DNA from: CAZJJK01 sp964546285
GTDB lineage: Bacteria > Spirochaetota > Spirochaetia > Treponematales > Breznakiellaceae
Direction of reading: 5' to 3'
DNA: 32,571 nt
NCBI GenBank assembly: GCA_964546285.1
Contig: CAZJJK010000026.1
Span: forward strand, 1 to 32,571
The notes under the pieces: model-generated
Told to the model about the DNA's origin: nothing
Seen by the model: the letters and a program-made list of their open reading frames with translations, nothing else
The model's database searches: none
Part shown: one piece after another, positions 25,130 to 32,571 of the stretch
Numbering within the stretch: the stretch's first letter is position 1
Layout of the letters: each line of letters opens with the position of its first letter
Made by a program: the position numbers and the translations under genes

Positions 25130-25735
25130 CTAAAGGCTGTCCACCACTAAGCGCCACAGCGCCAACTTAGCCTCCATGGTCTTAAAGCGCGCGCTTGGCA
25201 CCGGACTTGTGGATGGCAAGCGGACGCAGGCGATAAGACGCCCGTCGCCAATTGACAGTTTCTCTATCTCGCCGATACGGTCAGGCCGCCCTTCCAGACG
25301 CCAGGCGCGCTCAGCGAAGAGCGGCGCCAGGCGAAGCGCGAAAGCCCGCGCCGCCTCGCCGCCGTTAAGGAAAACATGCAAAACGCGCGGACGAGAAGCC
25401 AACAGCCCCGCTATATCATTGATCGCCGCGTCACGGATAGCTTGGTCTAAACTGCCTCGGCGGCGGCAAGCGGCGTACACATCCCATAAGCCTATACCGC
25501 TTTCACCCAAATAGCGTAATCGATTTTCATAGTCAGCTTCAGCGGGGAATTTCAGCAACTTTGCCATAATAGGCCAAAAATGATTTCGCGGATGGTCATA
25601 GTAACGACCGGAGGCGAGAGAGGCGGCGCTGGGAAAACTTCCCAATACCAGAACGCGGGCGTTAATCGGTATCTGGGGCGCTAACCCGTAAAGCCTGCCG
25701 TTTATCGACGCGACCTTGCCCGCTGCCTGGTTCAC
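25130..25735 (-). CDS. DNA-deoxyinosine glycosylase-like protein (UDG superfamily)
   Basis: A protein of 201 residues from a GTG start. LVLGSFPSAASLASG then YYDHPRNHFWPIMAKLL matches the family-6 (hypoxanthine) DNA glycosylases of the uracil-DNA glycosylase superfamily, and LPSTSPVPSARF near residue 175 is the second active-site motif. GIGLWDVYAACRRRGSLD also fits. Such enzymes remove deaminated adenine (hypoxanthine) from DNA. The GTG has no close ribosome site (AGGAAG is 12 or more bases upstream) and overlaps the end of a very short ORF (GTGA). It follows the MATE gene on the same strand. Confidence 0.85.
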   Translation of the reverse strand: MNQAAGKVASINGRLYGLAPQIPINARVLVLGSFPSAASLASGRYYDHPRNHFWPIMAKLLKFPAEADYENRLRYLGESGIGLWDVYAACRRRGSLDQAIRDAAINDIAGLLASRPRVLHVFLNGGEAARAFALRLAPLFAERAWRLEGRPDRIGEIEKLSIGDGRLIACVRLPSTSPVPSARFKTMEAKLALWRLVVDSL

Positions 25736-25771
25736 GATGACGCCGTCTTCCTCTTTCCAATATTCATTAGT

Positions 25772-25846
25772 TTAGGCGTAGCGCTTACCATTAAAACCCA
25801 TGATCGATAATTCATCGCCCTTTTTCTCGTTTTGTCGTGTCACCAT
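25772..25846 (-). CDS. Possible 24-residue ORF coupled to the MATE gene
   Basis: The ATG overlaps the MATE stop codon (TAATG) and the frame reads MVTRQNEKKGDELSIMGFNG and four more residues to a TAA. A second ORF of 11 codons (25732-25767) follows and ends in a 4-base overlap with the glycosylase GTG. The GGGAGA at the end of MATE could serve as a ribosome site. Translation is not demonstrated and chance is quite possible. Confidence 0.2.
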   Translation of the reverse strand: MVTRQNEKKGDELSIMGFNGKRYA

Positions 25847-27204
25847 TAACGCGGCTCTCCCTTCACCACGGCCTTAGTGCGCCAAGCGTCAGAATGCCAG
25901 CGCCAAGCCGCTAAAAGACTACGCGCCCACTCATCGGCGCCAAGCGCCAGCCAAACGCCCGCTAAACCCCAACCAAGGGTCTTGCCCATTAGCCAAGCTC
26001 CGCCGACGCCAAAGGACCACATAAATATGATGCCGATGATAGCCGGAAACAGAACATCGCCCGAACCTTTTAAGGCGGGTATGATAATAATATTCCCAGC
26101 GCGGCCGGTTTCACGGAAAAAGCTGATTAGGAAAAGCATGGATACTAGAGCGATCGTATCGCTGTCCTGGGTAAAAATTCGGAGCAACGGAAATCTAGCG
26201 ATATATAAACCAGACATAACCGCGAGGGTAATACCGAAGCCGATACCATAATAGCGCCAGACCGAGCGTTTCGCCTCGGCAAAACGACCGGCTCCCACAA
26301 AATAGCCTACCTTGATTTGACCGGCGTTGCCGATGCACATAGCCGGCATGAAGGCGAAACGCATTAGGGTAATGCCGTACACATTGGCCGATAAGGCGGC
26401 GGTGCCAAACCCGGCTATGATCCATGAATTGACGATTTGGGCCAAATTGTAGGATAAGTTTTCGCTGGCGATGGGTACGCCGAAGCGCAGAAGCCGCTTA
26501 TACAGGACAGCGGGCAGGGCAGCCGCCCGCCGCCACGGTATCGCGATAGAACGTAGCGATCTAATACGTAAGGAGAGGATCAAGCAGGCTACAGCTTGGC
26601 TAAACACCGTTGAAAACGCCACGCCGACCACACCCGTTATCGGCAGGCCGAAGGGCCCAAATATGGCGATAGCGTTGCCGATAACATTTAAAACATTGGC
26701 GGTCATATTGGACCACATAGCGTCTTTAGCGTGACCATAAGACCGAAGGACGGTTGCCTGCACGATATTGAAGGCCACAAAAATAGAACCGCCGCCGGTA
26801 ATAACAAGGTATTGAACGCCAAAACGCTCAACTTCGCTGTCAAGCCTGTATAGCCCCAATATGGACCTAGCGCCTAAGGCCATTCCAATACTTAAGATAA
26901 TCGCGAAAAGGGAAGTAAGGACAAAGGCGCCCAAAGCCGCTTCCCCCGCTTCCGCGTCGCGGTTAGCCCCAAGATACTGGGCTATAAGCACGCTGGTACC
27001 CGAGGAAATCATCATATACATGATGAAAAGGAAAAAGGTGAACTGATTAACCAACCCGCTCGCGGCCACGGCGGATTGGGAATAAAAGGCCAGCATAAAA
27101 ACATCAGCGGAGGTTAAGGTTGTCCTTAGCAGGCTTTCTAAAAGCATCGGAACCGCTAGCGCGGCCAGCGGCAGATCAGCGCGATTTGTTAGTGGTTTAG
27201 GCAT
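25846..27204 (-). CDS. MATE-family efflux transporter
   Basis: A protein of 452 residues with about twelve transmembrane helices in two MatE repeats. The N-terminus has LAVPMLLESLLRTTLTSADVFML, the typical first helix, and SSGTSVLIAQYLGANRDAEA is the conserved loop after the second helix; the second half begins near residue 245 (RFGVPIASENLSYNLAQIVN). MATE proteins export drugs, toxins or metabolites by exchange with Na+ or H+; the substrate is not predictable. The ATG has no ribosome site directly upstream; AAAGGAG lies 20 bases away before a small GCGC hairpin. Confidence 0.92.
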   Translation of the reverse strand: MPKPLTNRADLPLAALAVPMLLESLLRTTLTSADVFMLAFYSQSAVAASGLVNQFTFFLFIMYMMISSGTSVLIAQYLGANRDAEAGEAALGAFVLTSLFAIILSIGMALGARSILGLYRLDSEVERFGVQYLVITGGGSIFVAFNIVQATVLRSYGHAKDAMWSNMTANVLNVIGNAIAIFGPFGLPITGVVGVAFSTVFSQAVACLILSLRIRSLRSIAIPWRRAAALPAVLYKRLLRFGVPIASENLSYNLAQIVNSWIIAGFGTAALSANVYGITLMRFAFMPAMCIGNAGQIKVGYFVGAGRFAEAKRSVWRYYGIGFGITLAVMSGLYIARFPLLRIFTQDSDTIALVSMLFLISFFRETGRAGNIIIIPALKGSGDVLFPAIIGIIFMWSFGVGGAWLMGKTLGWGLAGVWLALGADEWARSLLAAWRWHSDAWRTKAVVKGEPR

Positions 27205-27298
27205 ATATTAGGCGCCGAACGACGCGCTCCTTTAGGTAAAACGCAAGACTCAAGCGCCAACGGCCTTTTACCGTCGGCGGGGCGTATCTCAGACCAAA

Positions 27299-27322
27299 CC
27301 CCGGCCATAGGCTAGGCCGGGG
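27299..27322 (-). terminator. Terminator-like hairpin after pgk
   Basis: A perfect 8-bp GC stem (CCCCGGCC / GGCCGGGG) with an 8-base loop lies 12 bases past the pgk stop. On the minus strand it is followed by TTTGGTCTG, so the U-tract is short. Confidence 0.55.
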
Positions 27323-27334
27323 CGAAAAATAGCA

Positions 27335-28597
27335 TTAAGAACGGCAGACTTCAATACCCGGCAACTTACGTCCTTCCAGCAATTCCAGGGAAGCGCCGCC
27401 GCCGGTGGAAACATGGCTCATCTTATCGGCCAAACCGAATTTATTAATGGCCGCGACCGAGTCGCCGCCGCCCACCACCGTGATAGCGCCTCGTCCGGTC
27501 GCCTCGGCCACCAGCTTGGCTAGCTCTTCGGTGCCTTTGGCGAAAGCCTCAAACTCGAAAACGCCGACAGGCCCATTCCAGACTATGGTTTTAGCCTTGG
27601 CCAGAACCTCGCGATATTTAGCGATAGTCTTAGGCCCGACATCCAAACCCATAAGTCCATCAGGAACAGTCTCGCTGTCAACCGCGACCGGCTTGGCGGA
27701 GGCGCTAAATTGATCGGCGCATACTTGGTCCACCGGAAGGACAATTTCGGCTCCCACTTTCTTAGCGCTCTCCATAATGCTTTTAGCCGTATCCAGCTGA
27801 TCGTCCTCAACCAAGGAACCGCCAATCTTTATGCCCAGCGCCTTAAGGAAGGTATACGCCATACCGCCGCCTATCACCAAGGCGGACGCGTTTTTTAATA
27901 GGCTTTCCAGAACGGCTATCTTAGAAGAAACCTTGGCTCCGCCAATAATGGCCACCAAGGGTTTAGCCGGCTCGGACACCACAGGTTCCAGATACGCCAC
28001 CTCTTTTTCCATTAAAAAACCGCCGACCGATACCGGTAGAAATTTCGCTACCGATGCCGTGGAAGCGTGATCGCGGTGAGCGGTACCGAAGGCGTCGTTG
28101 ACGAAGATTTCGCCATAGTCAGCGAGTTCCTTGGCTAATTTATCGCGCTCAGCGGGATCGGAACTGGTTTCTTCTTTGTGGAAACGGGTGTTCTCCAACA
28201 TAATGACGCTGCCATCCGGCTGTTTTTCGATCAGAGGCTTCTTTCCGTAACAAGAATCCTCACCGGCGAAAAGCACCGGCTTGCCTAACTTTTCAGCTAA
28301 ATATGCGGCGACAGGCGCCATACGGTGTTTGCCCACGATATAGGCGGCTTCGTCAAAAGACCGCCCATCTTTTTCCGCTTTTTCCTTAGCCTTCTTAAGA
28401 TCCTTCTTAGGATCGCCTAGATGGCTCATCAGCACGACACTTTTCGCGCCCTTTTCCAGCACATATTTGATGGTAGGCAGAGCGGCGACAATACGCGTGT
28501 CATCTTGGACCTTGCCATCCTTCATTGGCACGTTGAAATCGACGCGCATAACTATTCGCTTACCCTTAAGTTCGATGTCCTTTACGGTCTTTATCAT
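27335..28597 (-). CDS. pgk: Phosphoglycerate kinase
   Basis: A protein of 420 residues, normal for bacteria. GGAGAG lies about seven bases before the ATG. The beginning has RIVMRVDFNVPMKDGKVQDDTRI, the signature with the substrate-binding Arg and Asp, and the C-terminal domain has the nucleotide-binding GGGDSVAAIN and SHVSTGGGASLELLEG. It makes ATP and 3-phosphoglycerate from 1,3-bisphosphoglycerate, the step after GAPDH. It follows gap by 127 bases with a terminator between them, so some transcripts may be separate. Confidence 0.97.
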   Translation of the reverse strand: MIKTVKDIELKGKRIVMRVDFNVPMKDGKVQDDTRIVAALPTIKYVLEKGAKSVVLMSHLGDPKKDLKKAKEKAEKDGRSFDEAAYIVGKHRMAPVAAYLAEKLGKPVLFAGEDSCYGKKPLIEKQPDGSVIMLENTRFHKEETSSDPAERDKLAKELADYGEIFVNDAFGTAHRDHASTASVAKFLPVSVGGFLMEKEVAYLEPVVSEPAKPLVAIIGGAKVSSKIAVLESLLKNASALVIGGGMAYTFLKALGIKIGGSLVEDDQLDTAKSIMESAKKVGAEIVLPVDQVCADQFSASAKPVAVDSETVPDGLMGLDVGPKTIAKYREVLAKAKTIVWNGPVGVFEFEAFAKGTEELAKLVAEATGRGAITVVGGGDSVAAINKFGLADKMSHVSTGGGASLELLEGRKLPGIEVCRS

Positions 28598-28668
28598 AGG
28601 TACTCTCCTTGGCTAGGCCGCCGATCCAGCTTACTCTAAGCGCCGCTATCCCACCGGCCTCAGCTTGA

Positions 28669-28704
28669 ATAAAAAAGGCCCCGGCCGAATGGGGACGGAG
28701 CCTT
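28669..28704 (-). terminator. Intrinsic terminator after gap
   Basis: On the minus strand AAGGCTCCGTCC and GGCCGGGGCCTT pair over 12 positions with two mismatches around CCATTC, followed by TTTTATT (six T in all from the stem end). It begins 20 bases past the gap stop. Confidence 0.7.
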
Positions 28705-28724
28705 CACAATCTACGAAAGAGGCT

Positions 28725-29795
28725 CTACTTCTTGGCCATATACTTCAAGAGATCGACGATACGATTGGAATAGCCCCACTCGTTATCGTACCAGGAAACG
28801 ATCTTGAAAAAGCGCTTTTCCCCAGGCAGGTTATTCTGTTTGGTGGCTAGGCTGTCATAGATGGACGAACGCTGATCGTGGATAAAGTCGCTGGATACGA
28901 CTTCTTCACTGCCATAGCCCAGAATGTCCTTAAGATAGGTCTCTGAGGCTTTTTTAAGGAGCCCATCGATCTCCTCAATGGAAGTATCGCGGGCGGCGGT
29001 AAAGGTAAGATCAACGACGGATACGTCCAGAGTTGGAACGCGGAACGACATCCCTGTCATTTTACCTTTCGTTTCAGGGATTACCTCGCCAACCGCTTTG
29101 GCGGCGCCGGTCGTTGAGGGAATGATGTTGATGGAAGCCGCGCGGCCGCCGCGCCAGTCTTTTTTGGATACGCCGTCTACCGTCTTTTGGGTAGCGGTGG
29201 TGGAGTGAATGGTCGTCATCAAGCCGCGGTCCACGCCGATGCCTTCTTTGAGAAGAACATGAACGATGGGCGCCAAGCAGTTTGTGGTGCAGGAAGCGTT
29301 AGATACGACATCGTACTTAGCCGGATCATATTTATTTTCATTAACGCCCATGACGAACATCGGAATCTTTTTGTCAGGATCGGTGGTTTTGGCTGGGGCG
29401 GAAATAATAACTTTCTTAGCGCCGGCTTCAAGATGGCCCCACGATTTTTCATTGCAGAATAAGCCGGTGGATTCAATAACGTATTCCACGCCCAATTTAG
29501 CCCAGGGCAGACTCTTGAGCTCTCTTTCAGCCATAAGGCACTTAACTTCATGGCCATTGACAAGCAGGATATCGTCTTCACCCAACGCGGGATCGCTCTT
29601 TTTGGAGCTTATAGCGGCTTTCATCCGGCCATGGATGGAATCATATTTAAGCTGGTAGGCAAAATATTTGGCGTCCGTGGAGATATCCACCACAGCCACT
29701 ACATCGATCTTATCTTTTCCGAGCATGCCTTGGTCTACGATCGCCTGAAAAACCAGGCGGCCGATACGACCGAAACCATTAATCGCTATCTTCAT
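28725..29795 (-). CDS. gap: Glyceraldehyde-3-phosphate dehydrogenase, kinetoplastid-like type
   Basis: A protein of 356 residues, longer than the usual 330-335. NAD-binding NGFGRIGR starts at residue 6, with Asp37 after VAVV for NAD rather than NADP. The catalytic Cys169 is in SNASCTTNC and His197 in TTIHSTT. Extra segments (SSKKSDPALGEDD near 63, DPDKKIP near 139) and blocks such as KDWRGGRAASINIIPSTTGA, GMSFRVPTLDVSVVDLTFTA and FFKIVSWYDNEWGYSNRIVD closely resemble trypanosomatid glycosomal GAPDH. Treponemes and Borrelia are known to share this type. It has a GGGGGA ribosome site and its own promoter. Confidence 0.97.
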   Translation of the reverse strand: MKIAINGFGRIGRLVFQAIVDQGMLGKDKIDVVAVVDISTDAKYFAYQLKYDSIHGRMKAAISSKKSDPALGEDDILLVNGHEVKCLMAERELKSLPWAKLGVEYVIESTGLFCNEKSWGHLEAGAKKVIISAPAKTTDPDKKIPMFVMGVNENKYDPAKYDVVSNASCTTNCLAPIVHVLLKEGIGVDRGLMTTIHSTTATQKTVDGVSKKDWRGGRAASINIIPSTTGAAKAVGEVIPETKGKMTGMSFRVPTLDVSVVDLTFTAARDTSIEEIDGLLKKASETYLKDILGYGSEEVVSSDFIHDQRSSIYDSLATKQNNLPGEKRFFKIVSWYDNEWGYSNRIVDLLKYMAKK

Positions 29796-29828
29796 GTGAG
29801 TCCCCCAATTCGGTAAATTTGTAACTAA

Positions 29829-29857
29829 ACACTACGAAAAAACGGCGAAAGTGTCAA
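29829..29857 (-). promoter_or_regulatory. Promoter of gap
   Basis: On the minus strand a perfect TTGACA (29857-29852), 17 bases, and TAGTGT (29834-29829), which keeps the three most conserved -10 positions (T, A and final T). The leader would be about 30 bases long. Confidence 0.55.
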
Positions 29858-29948
29858 TATTCGCGGCCAAGCACACTAAACAGGAAAAAACGCGAAATAC
29901 TCTGAGCCTATTCCAGAAAAACTCATATCCCGTTCGTTCCTTATGCGC

Positions 29949-31052
29949 TTAATCTATTTGGCGGATATGGCCGCGATCCTCCAGTAAATTACGATAGAGG
30001 GCTTCGTACTTATCCCCAAATTGCTTAAGGGTAAAGCGCGATAGCGCCCGTTCGCGGCCGGCGGCCCCCATATCACGAAATTTCGCTATTTCCGCCTTTT
30101 CCAATATGTCGCGCAACTGGTCAAAGCGGCCGGTCTCAAATAAGAGTCCGGTTTTCCCGTCCTCTATCGCTTCGGAATTGCCGCCGGAATCGGATGCGAT
30201 AATGGCCGTCCCACAGGACATGGCTTCCAGCGGGATATAGGAAAAAGCCTCGTCCCAGCGGTTGGGCAGACAAACGACATCGGAACGGCTATAAAACTTA
30301 GCCACCTCCGCTTGTCCCTTTAGGAAGCCGACCCAATTGATTTCAGGCCAATTTCGCGTCCGCTTCATCAAAAGGTCTTTAGAACGACCCTTCCCAACGA
30401 TATTGAGCCTAATTTTTCGCTTTTCAGACAAAGCGTGAATTACATCAATCAAACCATCCACACCCTTTTCTATTGTCACCTCACCGACGAAGGTAACTTC
30501 CAAGGTATCATGCTCCTCATAAGGCAGGGGCTTAAACACGTCAGGATCTACGCCGGCATAAAGAGTGACGATACGCTCCTTAGGCACCCCGGCTATTTCG
30601 TACAGTTGGTCGCGAACATAATGGCTGATGGCTACATGGCAATCAGCTTTGAGAAAGTTATGCTTCACCATCATGTAGAACGCGTGCATAACCTTATCTA
30701 TCATGTACTTTTTACTTCCGATCGACATGTGGTAGGTACAGACCAAGGGAACATCTAAGGCCTGACGGAGTCTTTCGGTATGAAAATCCAAACGCCCGGA
30801 AGGGTGATGGTGATGAAGAATATCGGGCTTATAGTCCGCCAAGCGTTGATAGACCTGTTTTGGCCGATGCGCCCAGGGCAAGATACCGAACAGGAGAGAA
30901 GAATCGGGCTCAAAGCACTCTATCGGCTGCTTATGCCATTTTGTCTCGCTAACGATAAGAGTATCGATATCGGTACCCTTAAAGCGGTTGTAAATATTAA
31001 GAGCGTAGGAAGCGACGCCACGGATGCCTGGGTTTATGTGCGCGATCTTCAT
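29949..31052 (-). CDS. Glycosyltransferase family 4 (GT-B)
   Basis: Probably 367 residues from the ATG at 31052, with AAAGGA eight bases upstream; a GTG at 31067 would add five residues. The GT-B pattern is clear: an N-terminal acceptor domain (KIAHINPGIRGVASYALNIY, LHHHHPSGRLDFHTERLR, and VAISHYVRDQLYEIAGVPKERIVTLYAGVD), then a donor domain with VTFVGEVTIEKGVDGLIDVI, and the E-x7-E motif in EAFSYIPLEAMSCG. Such enzymes transfer a sugar from a nucleotide donor to lipids or polysaccharides; the substrate is unknown. It stands alone between gap and an AEC transporter. Confidence 0.9.
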   Translation of the reverse strand: MKIAHINPGIRGVASYALNIYNRFKGTDIDTLIVSETKWHKQPIECFEPDSSLLFGILPWAHRPKQVYQRLADYKPDILHHHHPSGRLDFHTERLRQALDVPLVCTYHMSIGSKKYMIDKVMHAFYMMVKHNFLKADCHVAISHYVRDQLYEIAGVPKERIVTLYAGVDPDVFKPLPYEEHDTLEVTFVGEVTIEKGVDGLIDVIHALSEKRKIRLNIVGKGRSKDLLMKRTRNWPEINWVGFLKGQAEVAKFYSRSDVVCLPNRWDEAFSYIPLEAMSCGTAIIASDSGGNSEAIEDGKTGLLFETGRFDQLRDILEKAEIAKFRDMGAAGRERALSRFTLKQFGDKYEALYRNLLEDRGHIRQID

Positions 31053-31155
31053 GCCGAATCCTTTCACGACCCCAGTCCGCGTTCTTTCAAGAAGCGAGCC
31101 TTTTTAAGCCGAACGCGAGCCACTGATTTTAATCGTGCTTGTTAGATTAAGGAGC

Positions 31156-31183
31156 CGAGGCTTTGACTAGAGCCAGGGCCTCG
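31156..31183 (-). other. Stem-loop between the AEC transporter and glycosyltransferase genes
   Basis: CGAGGC and GCCTCG pair around a 16-base loop, 68 bases past the transporter stop. No T-run follows on the minus strand, so it is only a weak terminator candidate. Confidence 0.3.
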
Positions 31184-31250
31184 CTTCAGATTCTACACGG
31201 AAACAGTTAGTAAAGCAAATGGTCTTTAACGCTAAACCCCGTCATACCAG

Positions 31251-32255
31251 TTATACCGCGACATGAAGAAAAAGCGCTATAAACAGCGGAACTAGAAGTA
31301 TATATACTATATGCGTACCAAGCAGCGTAAAAGCCGACACATCCTCATTCACACCAGCCTGAATGGCCATAACGGATAAATTATTGGCCGGGGGAACATG
31401 GGTTTCTAAAAACAGGATAAATACGATGGCCGGGTGAAGATTCATATGACGCAGAAACAGAAAATAAGATATATAAAATAACAGCGGCAATAAAAGAAAA
31501 CGAATAAAGCTTACGCCGGCTAACATAGCCCCCATCTCCTTCCTAAAATGATCCCTCAGTCTTACGCCGGCGATCATCGCGCCTAAATTAACAAGAATCA
31601 TCGGTGTAATCACCAAACCCAATTGCTGAAGGGCTGAAAATATATACACAAAGGGCAGTTTAGGATCAAAGACGAAGGGTTCTAAATGAAACAGCGGAAT
31701 CAATAGACCGGCGATAATGCCATAGAGGGGCGGAGTAAGTAATTCACGCGGCTTAATTGCCGTGCCGCTTCTGGTGATAAGAAAATTACCTACCGTCCAG
31801 AGCAAGGGACTGTTCGCGAACAAGTAGGCCCCAATAAACAAGGGCGCCTGATCAAGGCCGAAACGTTCGGCTATACCCGGCATGGTAAGGGGTAGTATCT
31901 CCACAAAGGACAGGGGCAAATAGCCCGAATTGCCAAAGGAGGCCATAGCCATCCCCGCCCTCTTTTCACCAAGGCTTAAGGGCAGAAAACGAAAAACGAG
32001 ACTCGCCATACCCAACGATAAAGCGAGGATTACCAGGGAGGCGGCCGGCATAAAAAGGCCATCACGAAAAAACGCCAGGTCAGTTTTGCCCAACTTCGTG
32101 AAAAAATATAAAGGCAGCGCCACGTTCACCAGAAAACCGCTGACCGCCTTATGGAAGCTTTCCGGTATAAGATTAAGCCGCCTCACGGCAAAGCCAAGAC
32201 CTATCAAGACCATGATCTGCAAAGAGGTGTAAAACGCCGGGATGAGATATTCCAT
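31251..32255 (-). CDS. AEC-family transporter (auxin efflux carrier / malonate type)
   Basis: A protein of 334 residues with about ten transmembrane helices in two halves: N-terminal IMVLIGLGFAVRRLNLIPESFHKAVSGFLVNVALPLYFFTKL and a C-terminal half ending FLETHVPPANNLSVMAIQAGVNEDVSAFTLLGTHI. The conserved proline-containing stretches NVALPLY and ETHVPPANN are typical. Bacterial members export or import organic acids such as malate or malonate. The ATG has no ribosome site and lies eight bases after a -10 box, suggesting a leaderless mRNA. Confidence 0.9.
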   Translation of the reverse strand: MEYLIPAFYTSLQIMVLIGLGFAVRRLNLIPESFHKAVSGFLVNVALPLYFFTKLGKTDLAFFRDGLFMPAASLVILALSLGMASLVFRFLPLSLGEKRAGMAMASFGNSGYLPLSFVEILPLTMPGIAERFGLDQAPLFIGAYLFANSPLLWTVGNFLITRSGTAIKPRELLTPPLYGIIAGLLIPLFHLEPFVFDPKLPFVYIFSALQQLGLVITPMILVNLGAMIAGVRLRDHFRKEMGAMLAGVSFIRFLLLPLLFYISYFLFLRHMNLHPAIVFILFLETHVPPANNLSVMAIQAGVNEDVSAFTLLGTHIVYILLVPLFIALFLHVAV

Positions 32256-32263
32256 AGTAAATC

Positions 32264-32292
32264 AGTATAGCGATAAATTGATCAGCGAACAA
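32264..32292 (-). promoter_or_regulatory. Promoter of the AEC transporter gene, near-leaderless
   Basis: On the minus strand TTGTTC (32292-32287), 17 bases, TATACT (32269-32264; five of six consensus), then eight bases to the ATG. Transcription would start zero to two bases before the start codon. Confidence 0.5.
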
Positions 32293-32303
32293 TCTTGGCT
32301 TTG

Positions 32304-32395
32304 GGGGTTCGCTTCCCCTAGGGTCGCTCAAAAAAAAAGACCCCCGTTTTAGGGTGGTCTTTCTCACTTTTTAGCCCCTAGGGGAATCGAACCCC
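32304..32395. repeat. Inverted copy of the tRNA-Glu 3' half flanking its terminator
   Basis: Bases 32304-32325 on the plus strand match the T-arm and acceptor end of tRNA-Glu (minus strand, 32395-32374) at 20 of 22 positions. The two arms face each other across the intrinsic terminator. Confidence 0.6.
32330..32359 (-). terminator. Intrinsic terminator after tRNA-Glu
   Basis: On the minus strand GACCACCC and GGGGGTC pair (one bulged A) around TAAAAC, followed by nine T. It starts 12 bases past the tRNA 3' end. Confidence 0.85.
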
Positions 32396-32443
32396 TCTTT
32401 TAAGATTGAGAATCTCATGTCCTAACCGATAGACGAAGGGGCC
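32372..32443 (-). tRNA. tRNA-Glu (anticodon CUC)
   Basis: A 72-base cloverleaf: acceptor GGCCCCT / AGGGGCT with one G-U, D-arm with GTC / GAC, anticodon stem TGAGA / TCTTA around loop TTCTCAA (anticodon CTC, reads GAG), variable loop AAAGA, T-arm GGGG-TTCGATT-CCCC, discriminator A. CCA is not encoded. The sequence closely parallels other bacterial tRNA-Glu. An alternative reading with anticodon TTC gives a poorer stem. Confidence 0.9.
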
Positions 32444-32518
32444 TCGGTACTTATCTACTTTAGACGCGGATGAACGGCTGCGGATTGGGGAAGCCGCCTT
32501 CCTTATTAAGTCTCAAAA

Positions 32519-32571
32519 TTCCCCAGGGAGGATTCGAACCCCCACAAGCAGATCCAGAGTCTGCCGTGCTA
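32519..32571 (-). tRNA. tRNA-Gln (anticodon CUG), 5' part beyond the window
   Basis: The 3' 53 bases are visible: anticodon stem GCAGA / TCTGC around loop CTCTGGA (anticodon CTG, reads CAG), T-arm GGGGG-TTCGAAT-CCTCC and acceptor CTGGGGA with discriminator A. CCA is not encoded. It lies 75 bases upstream of tRNA-Glu, probably in one transcript. Confidence 0.8.

Noticed and set aside
32304..32325. Integration att site or a second tRNA gene
   Set aside because: The copy is inverted, so it cannot be a simple attL/attR pair with the tRNA, no integrase is nearby, and the remaining tRNA arms are missing.

Overview
The window looks like chromosomal DNA of a spirochaete, most likely a treponeme. The main evidence is a bacterial V-type (A/V-type) ATPase operon in a glycolytic neighbourhood, several lipoproteins with relaxed lipoboxes of the LFGSC / LGSC / VMGC kind, a PtsN-like EIIA protein, and a GAPDH of the type shared by spirochaetes and kinetoplastids. 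From memory, the V-ATPase, secG, tpiA and pgk grouping recalls the Treponema pallidum TP0527-TP0538 region; this was not checked. No phage, transposase, integrase or CRISPR array was seen.

Left part (1-8022), accessory and surface-related. Two overlapping minus-strand lipoprotein genes come first: a collagen-like protein with ten repeated modules, three of them nearly identical 216-bp copies, and a fibronectin-type-III lipoprotein cut by the window edge. Across a 401-base divergent intergenic region lie plus-strand genes for a secreted CAP/SCP-domain protein, an EamA-type exporter and a lipoprotein serine hydrolase of the beta-lactamase/PBP fold.

Middle part (8056-23444), one long minus-strand block. 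In the direction of transcription (right to left) it reads tpiA, secG, ptsN-like EIIA, the V-ATPase genes H/G-C-I-K-F-E-A-B-D with overlapping starts and stops, a universal-stress-type protein coupled to subunit D by an ATGA overlap, a flavodoxin-like small protein, a J-domain protein, map, an HtrA/DegP protease and a GNAT acetyltransferase. ATP-driven ion pumping, envelope protein quality control and protein maturation are thus close together.

Right part (23732-32571), also minus strand. In transcription order it holds tRNA-Gln(CUG), cut by the edge, tRNA-Glu(CUC), an AEC-family transporter, a GT4 glycosyltransferase, gap, pgk, a MATE exporter, a DNA-deoxyinosine-glycosylase-like protein, and a PIN-PhoH ATPase gene interrupted by an in-frame TGA inside its Walker A motif. 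With tpiA, three triose-phosphate enzymes of lower glycolysis lie within 7 kb of the ATPase operon.

The observations most worth a second look are the TGA in the P-loop of the PhoH gene, the collagen-like repeat lipoprotein and its coupled partner, three genes with promoter-like hexamers placed so that the mRNA would be leaderless, the stress-protein gene built into the V-ATPase operon, and an inverted copy of the tRNA-Glu 3' half beyond its terminator. I saw no clearly unprecedented multi-gene system.
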